Of a stretch of DNA of 64,000 nucleotides, positions 23,930-34,585 are shown one piece after another; positions within the stretch are counted from its first letter, which is position 1, and every line of letters begins with the position of its first letter. Source of the stretch: Chytriomyces cf. hyalinus JEL632 (taxonomy: Eukaryota; Chytridiomycota; Chytridiomycetes; Chytridiales; Chytriomycetaceae); NCBI GenBank assembly GCA_025435555.1, contig JAIWWG010000097.1:44452-108451 (forward strand), in the 5' to 3' direction. Under the pieces are notes generated by a model that saw only the letters and a program-made list of their open reading frames with translations, did not search any database and was not told the DNA's origin. The translations under genes and the position numbers were made by a program.

Positions 23930-25808
23930 TTGGCATTAGTCGTGAAGCAAAGAAAAAAACAATCATATATTTGAAGTGACATACAGCGCCTGACTTGATT
24001 GAGATTTAGTCCCGTTCGAACCCAACGCATTTCACAACACGCATGATATTTGTGCTTCCAGTGACGGCTTCAAGGTATCCAGATGTCACCACAATTGGGT
24101 CTCCTCTGCGTGCCATACCCATCTTCACTCCCCACAGCATGGCCCTGTGAATAATGTTGTCCGTGCCGTCCATGCTGTCAACAACAAATGGGTAAATGCC
24201 TCTCAGCACCTGGCATTGACGTGCAACCTGGTCTGATGAGGTCACCGCCAGAACGGGTGCGATAGGACGGTACTTGCAGATGGCCTGAGCCGTGTTTCCG
24301 GTCTGTGTCAGCACAATAATCATGGCCGCGTGCACATCCCAACTGGTCTTGACGGCACTGGAAGCAACAGCTTCAGAAATGCTGATTGGGAGGACCAGCT
24401 GACGACGCAGCTGTGGGTACAACTCAGAGTAGTTGATGTCAGCTTCAGCTTCTCTGCAAATCTTTGACATCATTTCGACAGCCAGGATTGGGAATGATCC
24501 CTTCGCCGTTTCACCAGACAGCATCACAGCGTCAGATCCATCCAGAACCGCGTTGGCAACATCCGTCGCTTCCGCACGAGTTGGCCGTGGGTTCACAATC
24601 ATCGATTCCAGCATCTGTGTGGCCGTCACAACAGGCTTTCCAGCAGCGTTACATTTGCGAATCATCATCTTTTGATACCGTGCGACTGAGACGTGCAAGA
24701 ACATGTTTAGCACAACAGCCATGGTCATCAATCACCACACACGTATTACCTTGCTCAACTGGAACTTCCACTCCAAGATCACCACGCGCAACCATGATTC
24801 CATCAGACACGTCCAAAATATCGTCAAAGTTGTCCAAACCCTCCTGACTCTCAATCTTGGAGATGATCTTGATGTTGCTTCCCTTGATGAGACGGCGAAT
24901 CTCCAAAACATCTGCAGCTTTCCGGATAAACGATGCCGCAATCATGTCAACGCCTTGTTCGATTCCAAAAAGAATGTCTGACGCATCCTTCTCAGTGATC
25001 GCTGGCAGCTTGACGGTAATTCCAGGCAAGTTCACTCCCTTGTTCTCACCCAGCCATCCATCATTCTCCACACGGACAACAACTTCCTCGGTATCGCGAC
25101 GCACCTCAATCACCTCCGTTCCAATCAGCCCATCGTCAACAAGGATGCGGTCGCCAACCTTGACGGATGCCGCGAGTTGCGTGTACGTGGTGTACGCCTG
25201 GTTTTCGTCTCCGAGGATGGAGCTGTCGTTGTGGAAGGTGAATGTGGAGCCAGCAGCCATCTTGACATCTTTGCCGCCAGCGAGCTTGCCGGTACGGATT
25301 TCAGGGCCTTTCGTGTCCAAGAGGATAGCGACGGATCGTGGGTTTTTGGAGTTGTTGACATACGTGCGGAGGTTCGCGATGGTTTGTGCGTGGTACTGAT
25401 AAGATGCGCAAAAAAAAAATAGAGTTGAGAAGGAGAAACAAAGAAAGAGAGGAGAAGAACGCGATTCACCTCGTGGCTTCCGTGTGAAAAGTTCATGCGG
25501 GCAACAGTCATGCCGGCTTCGACAAGTTTGCCGAGCATTTCCACCGATTGTGTCTTGGGTCCTGCAGAATCGATAAACATCAAAGTCAGCGACATGCGAA
25601 AAACAGCCAACACAGCGAGAGCCAGCAATAGGAACGAACCGATTGTGCAAAAAATCTTGGACTTGATTTGGACGGGGCGGTGCTCTGAAGGGAAGTGTGT
25701 CGGTGGTTAATGTGAGGACAGCGATAAGACAAGAAAAGACAATACCAGTGGCCAAGTAAGAGATGTCGTCGTTGGACATGATGTGTTGTTGTTGTGTGAG
25801 GTGAATTG
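23930..25808 (-). repeat. 1.88-kb inverted duplication, right arm (pyruvate kinase)
   Basis: Inverted counterpart of 15442-17325. Identity ends at the same functional boundaries: the 3' splice site of the leader intron on one side and the AAATAAA region on the other. Confidence 0.85.
24006..25779 (-). CDS. pyruvate kinase, copy 2
   Basis: The same 498-residue protein as copy 1, with identical exon-intron layout in mirror image. All active-site and fold signatures are intact, so both copies should be functional. Its leader intron runs from the donor at 25942 to the acceptor ending at 25810; that intron and the promoter differ from copy 1 apart from a 23-bp block and the sequence around the leader donor (TTTTCATC-GTAAGTC). 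Different promoters on the same enzyme suggest distinct expression. Confidence 0.97.
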
Positions 25809-26008
25809 ACTGTGTAAGGGAGGGAAGCAATTGGTTACTGCTGTTGTCTGAGTGTAAATAATGCATCGGTCATCTCAGGTGACATAGGTTGTACAGCAGA
25901 TGCAGACAGGACGGGAGGGGGTCGGGGGGGCCGATGACTTACGGATGAAAATATCTGTTTCCTTTTGGACGTCACATTTTTCGTTTTTATGCCTCCACTT
26001 GTCAGGCA

Positions 26009-26031
26009 CTGATAAGACAAAAATTTTGAGG
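26009..26031 (-). promoter_or_regulatory. 23-bp element shared by both pyruvate kinase promoters
   Basis: Exact inverted match of 15195-15217, at a similar distance upstream of the leader intron donor. Confidence 0.5.
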
Positions 26032-26053
26032 AATGCCCCTTTCGATTTTTCCG

Positions 26054-26067
26054 ACCCACACGTGTGG
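26054..26067. promoter_or_regulatory. 14-bp palindrome CCCACACGTGTGGG (E-box core CACGTG)
   Basis: A perfect palindrome centred on CACGTG, a bHLH-type site, about 110 bp upstream of the leader donor of pyruvate kinase copy 2. Not seen at copy 1. Confidence 0.4.
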
Positions 26068-26560
26068 GATCGATCCAATCGGTCTCGGTCAAGCTTTCCT
26101 GCGAGACAGCGGCCTCCAACCGTGCTTACCTTGCAACAGTCCTGTGCCTGACCTCGCGTATGGTAGATATGTTCTCAAGTGGGGGAAAGTGGAAGCTACT
26201 TCTCTAAACTGCCGTTTCATTTCCTTATCGTTTCCATCCTTATCAGTCTCAACAAGTCTCAATAACTTGCGTTTATGCTCCCCAGCAATGCATGCCTGCG
26301 CATCACCAGCATTGCTGCTTGCCCTAATCTCTCTCTTTGGCGCACACAAATACGCGCCGAAAACAGCCACTTGCGTGCCCTGAAACTTTCCTTCCGGTTT
26401 TCTCCGATAAAATCGATCGAAATCATTGATTTTATTTGCACAACGCGCACAAAAAGGCAAGCAGAAACTTGGTGCCAGACATGCTTTGAAAGGAGTCGCG
26501 CTGCAGGAGTTTTTCGGGATTCGTTAGCTGTCCTTCCTTGATTTGATTCAGCAGGCTTCG

Positions 26561-26965
26561 ATGCCGCAAATTTCGCGTGATGCAGTGCTGCCAGATGAAA
26601 TTCGAACGGATTGGACGATATATCAGACAGAAAGGGCGAAGCTGTTGGGGCAGGTGCGATTTAAAGCAAGGTGAAAACTGCTGACACTGGCTCAGCGATG
26701 CTTGGATTCATGTCAGCGGCTGAGGGTACCTGATAGGCTTTTATACGGATCGGCCATCACGATTACGTGAGTCGGGTGTCTCAACTGCAGTCACTTTCTT
26801 GACGTACGAAATCTCTGAGGAAGCTACGGTTGATGAATTTGTGATGATTGGTGATGGAGATTTTATTATTCATATTTTCAACTTCCCTTCTTCATCGGCT
26901 GGTTTGAAAAGACGCTTCCGGAGACCGCTTCCGCCAGGGAGTAACAAGTCCAACTGCTGCTGCTG
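26561..26965 (+). CDS. putative small spliced gene, frame unresolved
   Basis: ATG at 26561 opens MPQISRDAVLPDEIRTD..., with donors at GGGCAG|GTGCG and GCAAG|GTGAAA. A later exon after ACTGCAG (26790) is open in a frame reading LTFLTYEISEEATVDEF and then GDGDFIIHIFNF, to a stop near 26965. Another frame stops at 26818. I could not join both convincing parts in one phase. The 3' part overlaps the convergent gene at 26870. Low certainty. Confidence 0.28.
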
Positions 26966-27305
26966 ATCTGCATCTGGCTGAGGGCAGTCTCGTTCCGTAT
27001 TTTCATATTCATGGGTAGGACCCTTCTTCTCGGAGGAAGGGTGCCGACAGAACTTATGTTCCATACATGTCCAACAAAAAAAAGGTGAAAAGCTCACGGT
27101 TTGAGGCTCGCTCCTGCTCCTCTTCAATAGCCTTCTGGCGTTCAGCCTCCCGCATAATGCGGGCCACTATCTGATCGCCATACAGTTTCGCGGCATCCAT
27201 CTGTTTCTCCTCCATAGCCTGAGTAAACAGTTTCCTTAACTCGGAGAGTTCCGCCCATACTCGTTCGGCGTCTGCAACGAGTTTGGCCTGAGTGGTTCTT
27301 TCCAT
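26870..27305 (-). CDS. small coiled-coil protein of unknown function
   Basis: The start MERTTQAKLVADAERV is followed by a long Glu/Lys/Ala-rich helix (LRKLFTQAMEEKQMDAAKLY) and an intron (AACC|GTGAGC to GATGCAG|ATCAG). The last exon reads HQQQQLDLLLPGGSG then RKRLFKPADEEGKL. The product has about 100 residues. No family recognised; a small coiled-coil subunit of a larger complex is a guess. Confidence 0.45.
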
Positions 27306-27633
27306 ATTTTCAGTGACTTTTTTTTTTTTTTTTTTTGAAACACGGAAGTGTATACCGGTAAATTCTGTTTATTTATGAGGCGCTCTTTTCCCTTGAAACA
27401 ATTCTAGAAACTAATTATTGCTTGTTTCCAACCGGGTGCGAGGCACGATCTTGAGGGGTCTTGTGCTTGGTCTGATTATACGCTGGCTATAAAAAAAGCC
27501 AAACAAGAGCGACTGACCAATAAAAGCAGGTAGAGAGGTGTTACATGTCAATGGAGGGCATCATCTTTGTATATCAAGGGAATGGGTGTTGGACAACTCT
27601 ATACTTTTATTGCGCCCATTTGATATGTATGCC
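27306..27633. other. intergenic
   Basis: Holds a T19 tract at about 27318-27336, probably a promoter-proximal tract of the small coiled-coil gene. Nothing else seen. Confidence 0.4.
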
Positions 27634-29421
27634 TTACACAAAAGAACCGTGTAGTCCGTAAGGGATTGAGTGTCCAATATCTGCAGTTGCCACCTCCTTC
27701 ATGGTGCGCGCGTCCAATACAAGCAGGTAACTCTTTGCAAGCGTTCCATCAAGCACCACAGACAAAATCACTCCATCGTCTTCTTCTTGTCGGTTTGAAT
27801 CGGGATTTGCCACAAAGATTGGCTCACTTGGAGAATGCCCCACTTTCCACCAGGACAAGTGCGTTTGCGTCTTGATGTCTAGTTTCACTAAACTGTCGAA
27901 TAACAAGTGTGAGTGCATGTCACTCTTGAGCGTTGACACGCTGTACACGAAACGGTATTCTTGCTTGTGTCTCCAAGACGGATTGATGCTGGGCAATTCC
28001 ATCGAAAGCGGGGTTTCCAAGACAACTTCCGCAACGGGCGCATCTTCGGCAACAGTACCGCCAACTCCGCCGCGGGCAGCGTACCGGGCTTTCACACCCT
28101 GAAGCCCTTTCAACTTCATTCTTGTGAATTTGGCGTAAATCAAGTCACGCAGTTTTTGAACCTCGTGGATGTCTGCGGCGCCGTTTCGCAAAAGAGGAAC
28201 TTCAAATGCATGGATTGCTTCCCCGCTTTTGCACATGAGAAAGTCCATGATAATGTCTCCGTCCTCGTCTTCGAACGCGTTCACAGTGTGGAAACAGTAT
28301 TCTGCGGGACCCGCGTATTCCGCGACAACTAGCTGCTCTATCCTGTCAATGACAACAAACCGTGCAGCACGAGTTGCATCCCATTCCATTGCATCCGTGA
28401 AACAAGACGAAGTGGCGATTTTCATTCCTTTCCACCCATAACTCATTGGCCATAGTTGAACAATGACGTATCGCTGTGTGCTTGAAAAGGAGTGCTGGTA
28501 GGCCACGTGCGGATCGTTGAATTTGGCAAGGATTTTTGTTGTGGACGCGTTCTTTTTCAAGTCTTGCTGAGATTCAAATACAATGTATTCTGGTGCTTGT
28601 CCAGGAACAACGACAACATTCATGAGCGAGTTTGAGACGGGATCGAATTCTGGGTGAGCGGGGGATACCACGCCGTTTGCAAGCTGTGTGTTTGTTAAAA
28701 TGCGGCCCAATCAGGCCAACAACTCAAACCAAACCTCAGGGTGGAGCACTCCATACGTGGTTCCATAAGTTTCGACTGGTTTCAAAGTGTCGGCATCCAC
28801 GACTTGAATCAAGTTGGAATCTGTTCGAATGGTGCAAATGGGCGAGTCGGATCCAGGAACCACAAAACGAGGATCAATGGTAACAGCGAAGCCGGCTTGC
28901 TGCTCCACGTGTTGGAAAGTGGAAAAGTACTTCTTGTAGAGACGCTGGCACGGGTCTGACACGGGTCCAAATGTCATTGCAGCGATGCCGTTTTCTTTGA
29001 TGGAATTGAGACGAGGTTTGGCAGTGATCGCGTTGCGGTATGTGACATTGCCCCCTTTCTGGATGGTGAAGAGATGCGTGATGCCGATACCATCGAACTG
29101 GGGACGAGGGTGAAGATAGCGTCAAGTGGAGCTCGAGCTCATTTATATTTTTTGGACTCTCACCCAGTGACGGAAGGAGATGGGTCCTTTAGTCGAATCG
29201 ATGTCAAAGATGCCGGGCTATGGACGGGAATGGGGCAATGTTTAGTTTTGACCTTTCATACTGTTTCAGTTGCTCACTCCTGTTCTGTACAAACGTCCCT
29301 CCAGCCAGGGTGGAATGGAGCCTGAGACGTGGCAGGAGACGGGATCGTTGACCTCGACACCGTCTCTGAAGCAGTCGACGTAGGGCCAAGCCGGGTCGTC
29401 GGAAAGAGCCGGAACAGTCAT
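27634..29421 (-). CDS. carotenoid cleavage oxygenase (RPE65/CCD family)
   Basis: Non-haem iron enzyme that splits carotenoids to apocarotenals such as retinal. Exons join as LEGRLYRTG|PGIFDIDSTKG, FRHW|FDGIGITHLF, and HPE|LANGVVSPAHPEF. The four iron histidines are recognisable: AHPEFD, YQHSF, CFHTVNAF and the terminal GLHGSFV. The FDGxG...H motif is present and length is usual. In zoosporic fungi such enzymes can supply retinal for rhodopsin-guanylyl cyclase light sensing; that link is inference, as no opsin is in this window. Confidence 0.93.
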
Positions 29422-29617
29422 TCTTTTGGTCCAGTTTAATTGGAGGGTCGTCGATGGGATGTGGGAAGAGTTTGGATTTTATATTTATACCCACTCACTC
29501 ACTTTTTAATCAATACGCAATTTGGGCAATTTAAATGCGGGGGCGGGCCTGCATGAGTGCGTGCGTGTTTGATCTGGGGCGGCTGCGATGCTGATGCTGA
29601 ACACAGCAACAGACAGA

Positions 29618-29820
29618 GACATGCGAGCAGCATTCAAGCAGATGCAGGATGCATGATGCATGCATGATGCATCATGGGGATAAGACATGCGAGCTGCATT
29701 CAAGCAGATGCAGGATGCATGATGCATGCATGATGCATCATGGGGATAAGACATGCGAGCTGCATTCAAGCAGATGCAGGATGCATGATGCATGCATGAT
29801 GCATGGGAGGGGGGGATAAG
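29618..29820. repeat. three copies of a 66-bp tandem repeat rich in ATGCATGCAT palindromes
   Basis: Units at 29618-29683, 29684-29749 and about 29750-29815; units 1 and 2 differ by one base (gagcag/gagctg), and the third diverges at its end into a G-run. Each unit holds gatgcatgatgcatgcat, a nested palindrome. Lies between the carotenoid oxygenase and COQ4. Confidence 0.88.
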
Positions 29821-29987
29821 GAGGGTCGTGTCAGGAGGCGAAAGTAAAATATCCCAACCCAACCCAACCAAACGGGATGCATGCAACAATCCACACAAAC
29901 AAACGCGCAACATTCATACGACACGCAACACGGATTTATCTCATATCCCATACACACACACACTGACACACACAGAGTATCGCATCT

Positions 29988-30871
29988 TCAATCCTGAATC
30001 AGCGCATCTTTAGGAACATATCCAGGCGGCAAGAAAATGCCCATCTGTTGTCGCACATCCGCAATCGGCAGATGCATGCACTCCTCATAATACACATTCA
30101 TAAGGAACTTGCTGCTGGACCCGCACTGCACAAGCCACGGTACATGCTCCGTAAACAGCAGTTTCCTGTCGCTTGAATTCAGACGCAGCGGCCCAAACAC
30201 TCCAGACAGCAGTGCAACGGGTAATCCAGTCTGCGCCAACTCAAACCACTTGACTGCTATTTCTTCTTCCAGCGTCGTTCCCATCCCAGTTAGCACATGG
30301 AAAAAGTCATGCACCTGCAAGATCATTGTGAGTCATTGTGAGTCAAGACACATTCCCTTCTCATACCTGTCTGTATCGCAGCATCACGTACTTGAGCTCG
30401 TCATCCGTGTCATACATATGCTTCACAGGCGTCCGCGTGTCGGGTGAGACCCCCTCAATGTCAAGGAATGACACGTACGCTCGCCCAAGCGTGTGTTTGG
30501 GAAGAGCACGCAGTTCCGAAAGGGACACTGTGGAAGTGTTTCTGAAATAACGAGTATTGTATGTATTGCGTTGGAGGATCCCGTCAGTGACAACTTTTTG
30601 CATGCCTTCTCAAGTCGACATGGGCACATTACATCACTGGTCTCTCCCTCAAAAGCCTTCGTCCTGTTGCATCTGTCGCCATACGAGTTCTCATTCGTTG
30701 CAGAGCTAGAGTTCCAGTCACCTCGCCAAGTGCCGCAACCATATCTGAAAAGCAGCAGCCAGCGGTAAGAGACGCCATTTCGATACTTCTCGCGATGGAC
30801 TAACCCTCGCGCGATGGATTACTCAGTGCCTTGAATGCTGATCCGACTGCCATCGAGAGTCGTTGAGCCAT
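29988..30871 (-). CDS. COQ4: COQ4, coenzyme Q biosynthesis protein
   Basis: Mitochondrial matrix-side scaffold and metal-dependent enzyme needed for ubiquinone synthesis. Exons join MAQRLSMAVGSAFKALS...RE to DMVAALGEVTG, then RRLLRERPVI|NTSTVSLSEL, and YVMLRYRQ|VHDFFHVLTGM. The hallmark metal site HDxxHx11E is present in HDFFHVLTGMGTTLEEE, followed by AVKWFELAQTGLP and FGPLRL. The C-terminus ...GYVPKDALIQD is complete. Length (about 230 residues) and order fit the family. Confidence 0.93.
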
Positions 30872-31091
30872 TTTCAGTTTTAGCAAGTAAAAGTTTCTAA
30901 GAGGCCTGAGATATCGATTTGCTTGAATAACAGTCACTCAGTCTCGATCATAATACGGAAGGTCAAACATGGACTGGGGACATTCGCCCTTGCATTCGTA
31001 TGCAGAAGGAAGAACAGAATATCCAGTTCCAAGTATGGTGGATACTTTATTGCACGATTTGAATGTAATGTTCTGAGTTTAGTCAAGCTAC

Positions 31092-34000
31092 TCAAAAGAT
31101 TCCCTGTCCTTGAAAGTCGAAAGCACCGCGACTCTCGAAATATCCTCCCTTGTACCTCCAGTCTCCATTCCCAGGTTCCGTTTCTGAAAACCAGCGAGGA
31201 TCCCATCGAAATCCTTGTGCTTCCATGTACTTTCTAGTGTCACGCTGCTTCTGCTCCAACCGCAATTTCTCAGCCTCTGCCGCATCAATTTGCCCATTCT
31301 CATACAACCGCTGGTCTGTACGAAAGCGCGTGTCCGTTGGTGGCAACAGTGCAGCAATGTCCGGTGTCACCTCATTCAACTCCACAGCAAACTGAGTGAA
31401 TCCATACATTTGTGCATGATGCGCTGGACACGCAAAAGCGCGCCAAATGACTTGTAAATTGTTGGGATTCGCCTTGTCGAATCGATACATGACTTCATCC
31501 CATTTCCCACTGAGCCAAGCAACCTCCGTTCCTGAAGATGTTGTTGAATTTGAAGGGTTATTACTTTTCCTTTCATCATACACTGTCCCTGAGATTTCAT
31601 TCTTTGCAGACGAAAAGTATCCCGACTCTTTGAAATGAAGGATGCAGGTGAATCCGCTGCTGCTTTCAATTTTCATTGTTCCGTAATGTTCCAAGTATCG
31701 CGTTCCTGCAAAGACGTTGCGCATGCATGTCGTTACTTTTGACCATTTATACTGTTCCTTGTGCTGTCCAAAGGTCACGTGTACTGTTCCTTGTGGGACC
31801 TAAAAAATGATGGAAATACAGGCGTGAGGGGAGAGATTTCGCTTTTTGTCGTGTCTGCAAATGTAGAATGCTACCAATTCCATGGATTTACCCCAGAATT
31901 TCGACTTGACTAAATTGTCTTGATGGAATGTATAGTTTGGAGACTCGGCGTAGCATGCCATCACAGGTGGATGATGTGACACCTTCTCCGATATGAATCT
32001 GAACCCCTTGTCAGGCCGAATACATTCATAAGTCTCTCCGAGCAGTGGGTTAAACTGGGGGTAAAGATGGAAAAATACGTTTGAACAAAAAAAAAAACGC
32101 GCCAACACAGCAAAAGAAGGTGACCGAAACTAAAAAAAGACAAACCGGCTTTCTTCCCGCACGATTCACAGTAGACGCGTAACCAGAAACAGCAAACGCG
32201 CTTATTAAAACCATCCGTTCGACAGGATCCTCCGCTTTTGCAGCAGCGTCAAGCAGCTCGCAATATTCCAACTCCTCTGCAAGCTTCTGCAATAAATTCA
32301 GCGGCTCATTCAGAGCTATAGGCATGGCAATCGTTGATAAATCTTTTCCAACATTGTTGCGAAGAATTGACATGACACTGATATTTTCCATAGACACGGG
32401 TGGTGCAGGTAGATTGGTTCTTCGCGCCACAGACAGAGATGTGTAATCAGGGGGTGGCACAGCCGCAATTTTAGAACTTGACGCTGCGTCGGATGCTGCT
32501 GCTTCTTTGGAGTCTGCAGATGCGTCTAACGCCTTGGACTCTTTCACATCAGGCTTTTTTTCATTGTCCCTTTCGACATTGCCGTCATTGATTTTGATTG
32601 ATACGGCAGGCTGCTCTGGTGTCACGTTCATTTTTAATTGAACTGCATTCAAATGGGAATCGTCGTCCGCATAATCGGAATCTCCGCCAGAGTCTGATCC
32701 ATTTTCAAGCGCGTCATAAAACAAGATGGATGCAGAAGACTCCTGTTCCGAAAAATGATCTCCAAGCATGGCCGGGAGAAAGTCTTTCTGCAGAGGGTTT
32801 CGAAAGGCAATTTCAGGCAACATGGGGAGAGAATGGCTCGCGCGGGTTTTGTTGTTGTCGGCAAGGCAGGATTTGAAGGCTTCATCTGTTGCGGAGAGGA
32901 TTGCAAACATGGTGTCCGAGTACGAAACAGTTTGTTTGTTGAGTTTGAGGAGCGTGATTTGCAGAAAATTTATAGTGTTGGTCAAGTCAGATGCGATGGG
33001 TAAAATTTGCGCATGCGTCTCTGTGAAAAAAGATTGTTATTGATTCAAATTCTTCAAAAACCTTTTTATGAGTGAACGAAGAAATATGGTATTCGTACCT
33101 GGCTTTTCTGCGTTTTGCTTGATTTGCATGACCTTTTCCAAGGCTTGAAGCACTGTTTGCTCTGCCTGTCGATGGCTTTCAGTAACTTCCCTCAACGCAG
33201 ATTCCCACCCGTCTGAAGAGGCAGAAATGAACCCTGACTGAGATGAATCTGTTGAAAAGTTGGAATTTCCGCGGAGAAGCTGTGCTGGTGTGGCGTGGAA
33301 CTTTGATGTTTGAATGTGTGTTTGGAGGCAGTCCACCCACATTTGAAAATCTTGCTGATTTTGCCCTTTCATGTGAAGGATGGCAGTTCCAGCGTCAATC
33401 ACAATCAACCAATTGTCTGGGGAACGTTTGGAAACGGGAAAAAGTTGAGCCCATCAAATCCAACGACCAATTCTCACCGCGAAAAGCTTACCATGATCCA
33501 GCCGAACCGCCGCAGACTGCAGCGGAATGAGCGCTCTGGCCTGTCCGCCGGGCTCCTTGGAATAACTCAAGATTCCAACCGAGTTGATCTGAAGCCATCG
33601 CTGCAAGTACCCTTGCGATTTGCGATTCCCTTTCTTCAAAATCCATCCCTCCACTTGTTTTTGAACGGCAGTTTGTTGATTTACGTCGCGGACGGCCACA
33701 AAGAAAAATAACTTCTTTGGCGTGTTGACGGAAAACGTGTTGTCAAAGACAAGAACATAGACCCCAGGTTCACTCGCTACAAAGCTTCCATTCACCGTCA
33801 CTTTGGACGAGTCGAAATGGGAGATTGGAATAAGTTCCGTCAGATTTTCCGTTGAGAAGAGAGATTCGTGGGTGCTGGGAGGCACAGATGTAGACGGACT
33901 TGGGGTCACTCTTTCTGGAGAGTTTGATTGAGTCTGAGCATGATCTGCAGTCCGTAAATGGGGTGTGGTTGGCGAAAGTGGGGCAGTGTTCCCGCGCTTT

Positions 34001-34309
34001 CTTAGCAGATTTGTAATGGTGTTGGTGCGAGGCAGATTTGCAGGTTCTGGAATAGATGCCGGCTCTGGTTGAGATTGGCGGCGAGCGTTTTGCTGTTGCG
34101 GCGTGGAGGGCGGTGGCTGCAAGCGTTGTTCGAGTGAGGATGATTATTAACACGCCATATATTGTGGCACTCACGCCAACTTGACGGAAGAGCCCAAAGG
34201 AAATATTCTTTCGCTTGGTGGCAAAGTTCCACACAAGTTCTTGGCCGGGGCTGTCAACCGTCACGGAGTGCCGGAAACTGCTTCGGGCCTTGACAGTTAC
34301 TTCTTGCAT
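31092..34309 (-). CDS. oxysterol-binding protein with GOLD-like and PH domains (Osh3-type)
   Basis: Lipid transfer protein acting at ER-membrane contact sites. The N-terminus ([20 protein letters not shown]) and [11 protein letters not shown] form a split GOLD-like domain. A PH domain follows: [20 protein letters not shown] ... [13 protein letters not shown]. After a coiled coil and an acidic linker comes the OSBP domain: [28 protein letters not shown], and the fingerprint SEKVSHHPP (consensus EQVSHHPP). The end reads EGRYFES-like [12 protein letters not shown] after [18 protein letters not shown]. At least six exons. Family certain; the lipid (sterol or PI4P) is not readable from sequence. 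Confidence 0.93.
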
Positions 34310-34585
34310 CAGTTGTAAAGTTTTATTTCACAAAGTGGAGGCAATAATTCTGGTCAACGCTCCGCGGAGCAAGAAGAATACCGACACGCAACCACCACAA
34401 TAGATGAAGCGGCACTTTTGATCATGCTCAGTTACTAGCTATCTACTCATTTCAAAACGTAATCGCCTTCTTATGTGCAGCTGATCGATCCCTAGGCCGC
34501 AAGGAGCAAGAAGATCAAACATGGACGGCATCCAGCTCATTAATATATTATTTTTCCGATTCAAGGAACCTCGGTTTACAGAATT

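Larger units (their letters stand above)
25944..26560. other. upstream region of pyruvate kinase copy 2
   Basis: No supported coding gene. It contains the shared 23-bp promoter block and a CACGTG palindrome. A zinc-ribbon-looking frame on the minus strand (FCARCANK) lacks an ATG and is not called. Confidence 0.4.

Noticed and set aside
26089-26460. Minus-strand frame with FCARCANK zinc-ribbon look
   Set aside because: It begins only with TTG, has no supported splice sites and lies in the promoter region of pyruvate kinase copy 2.
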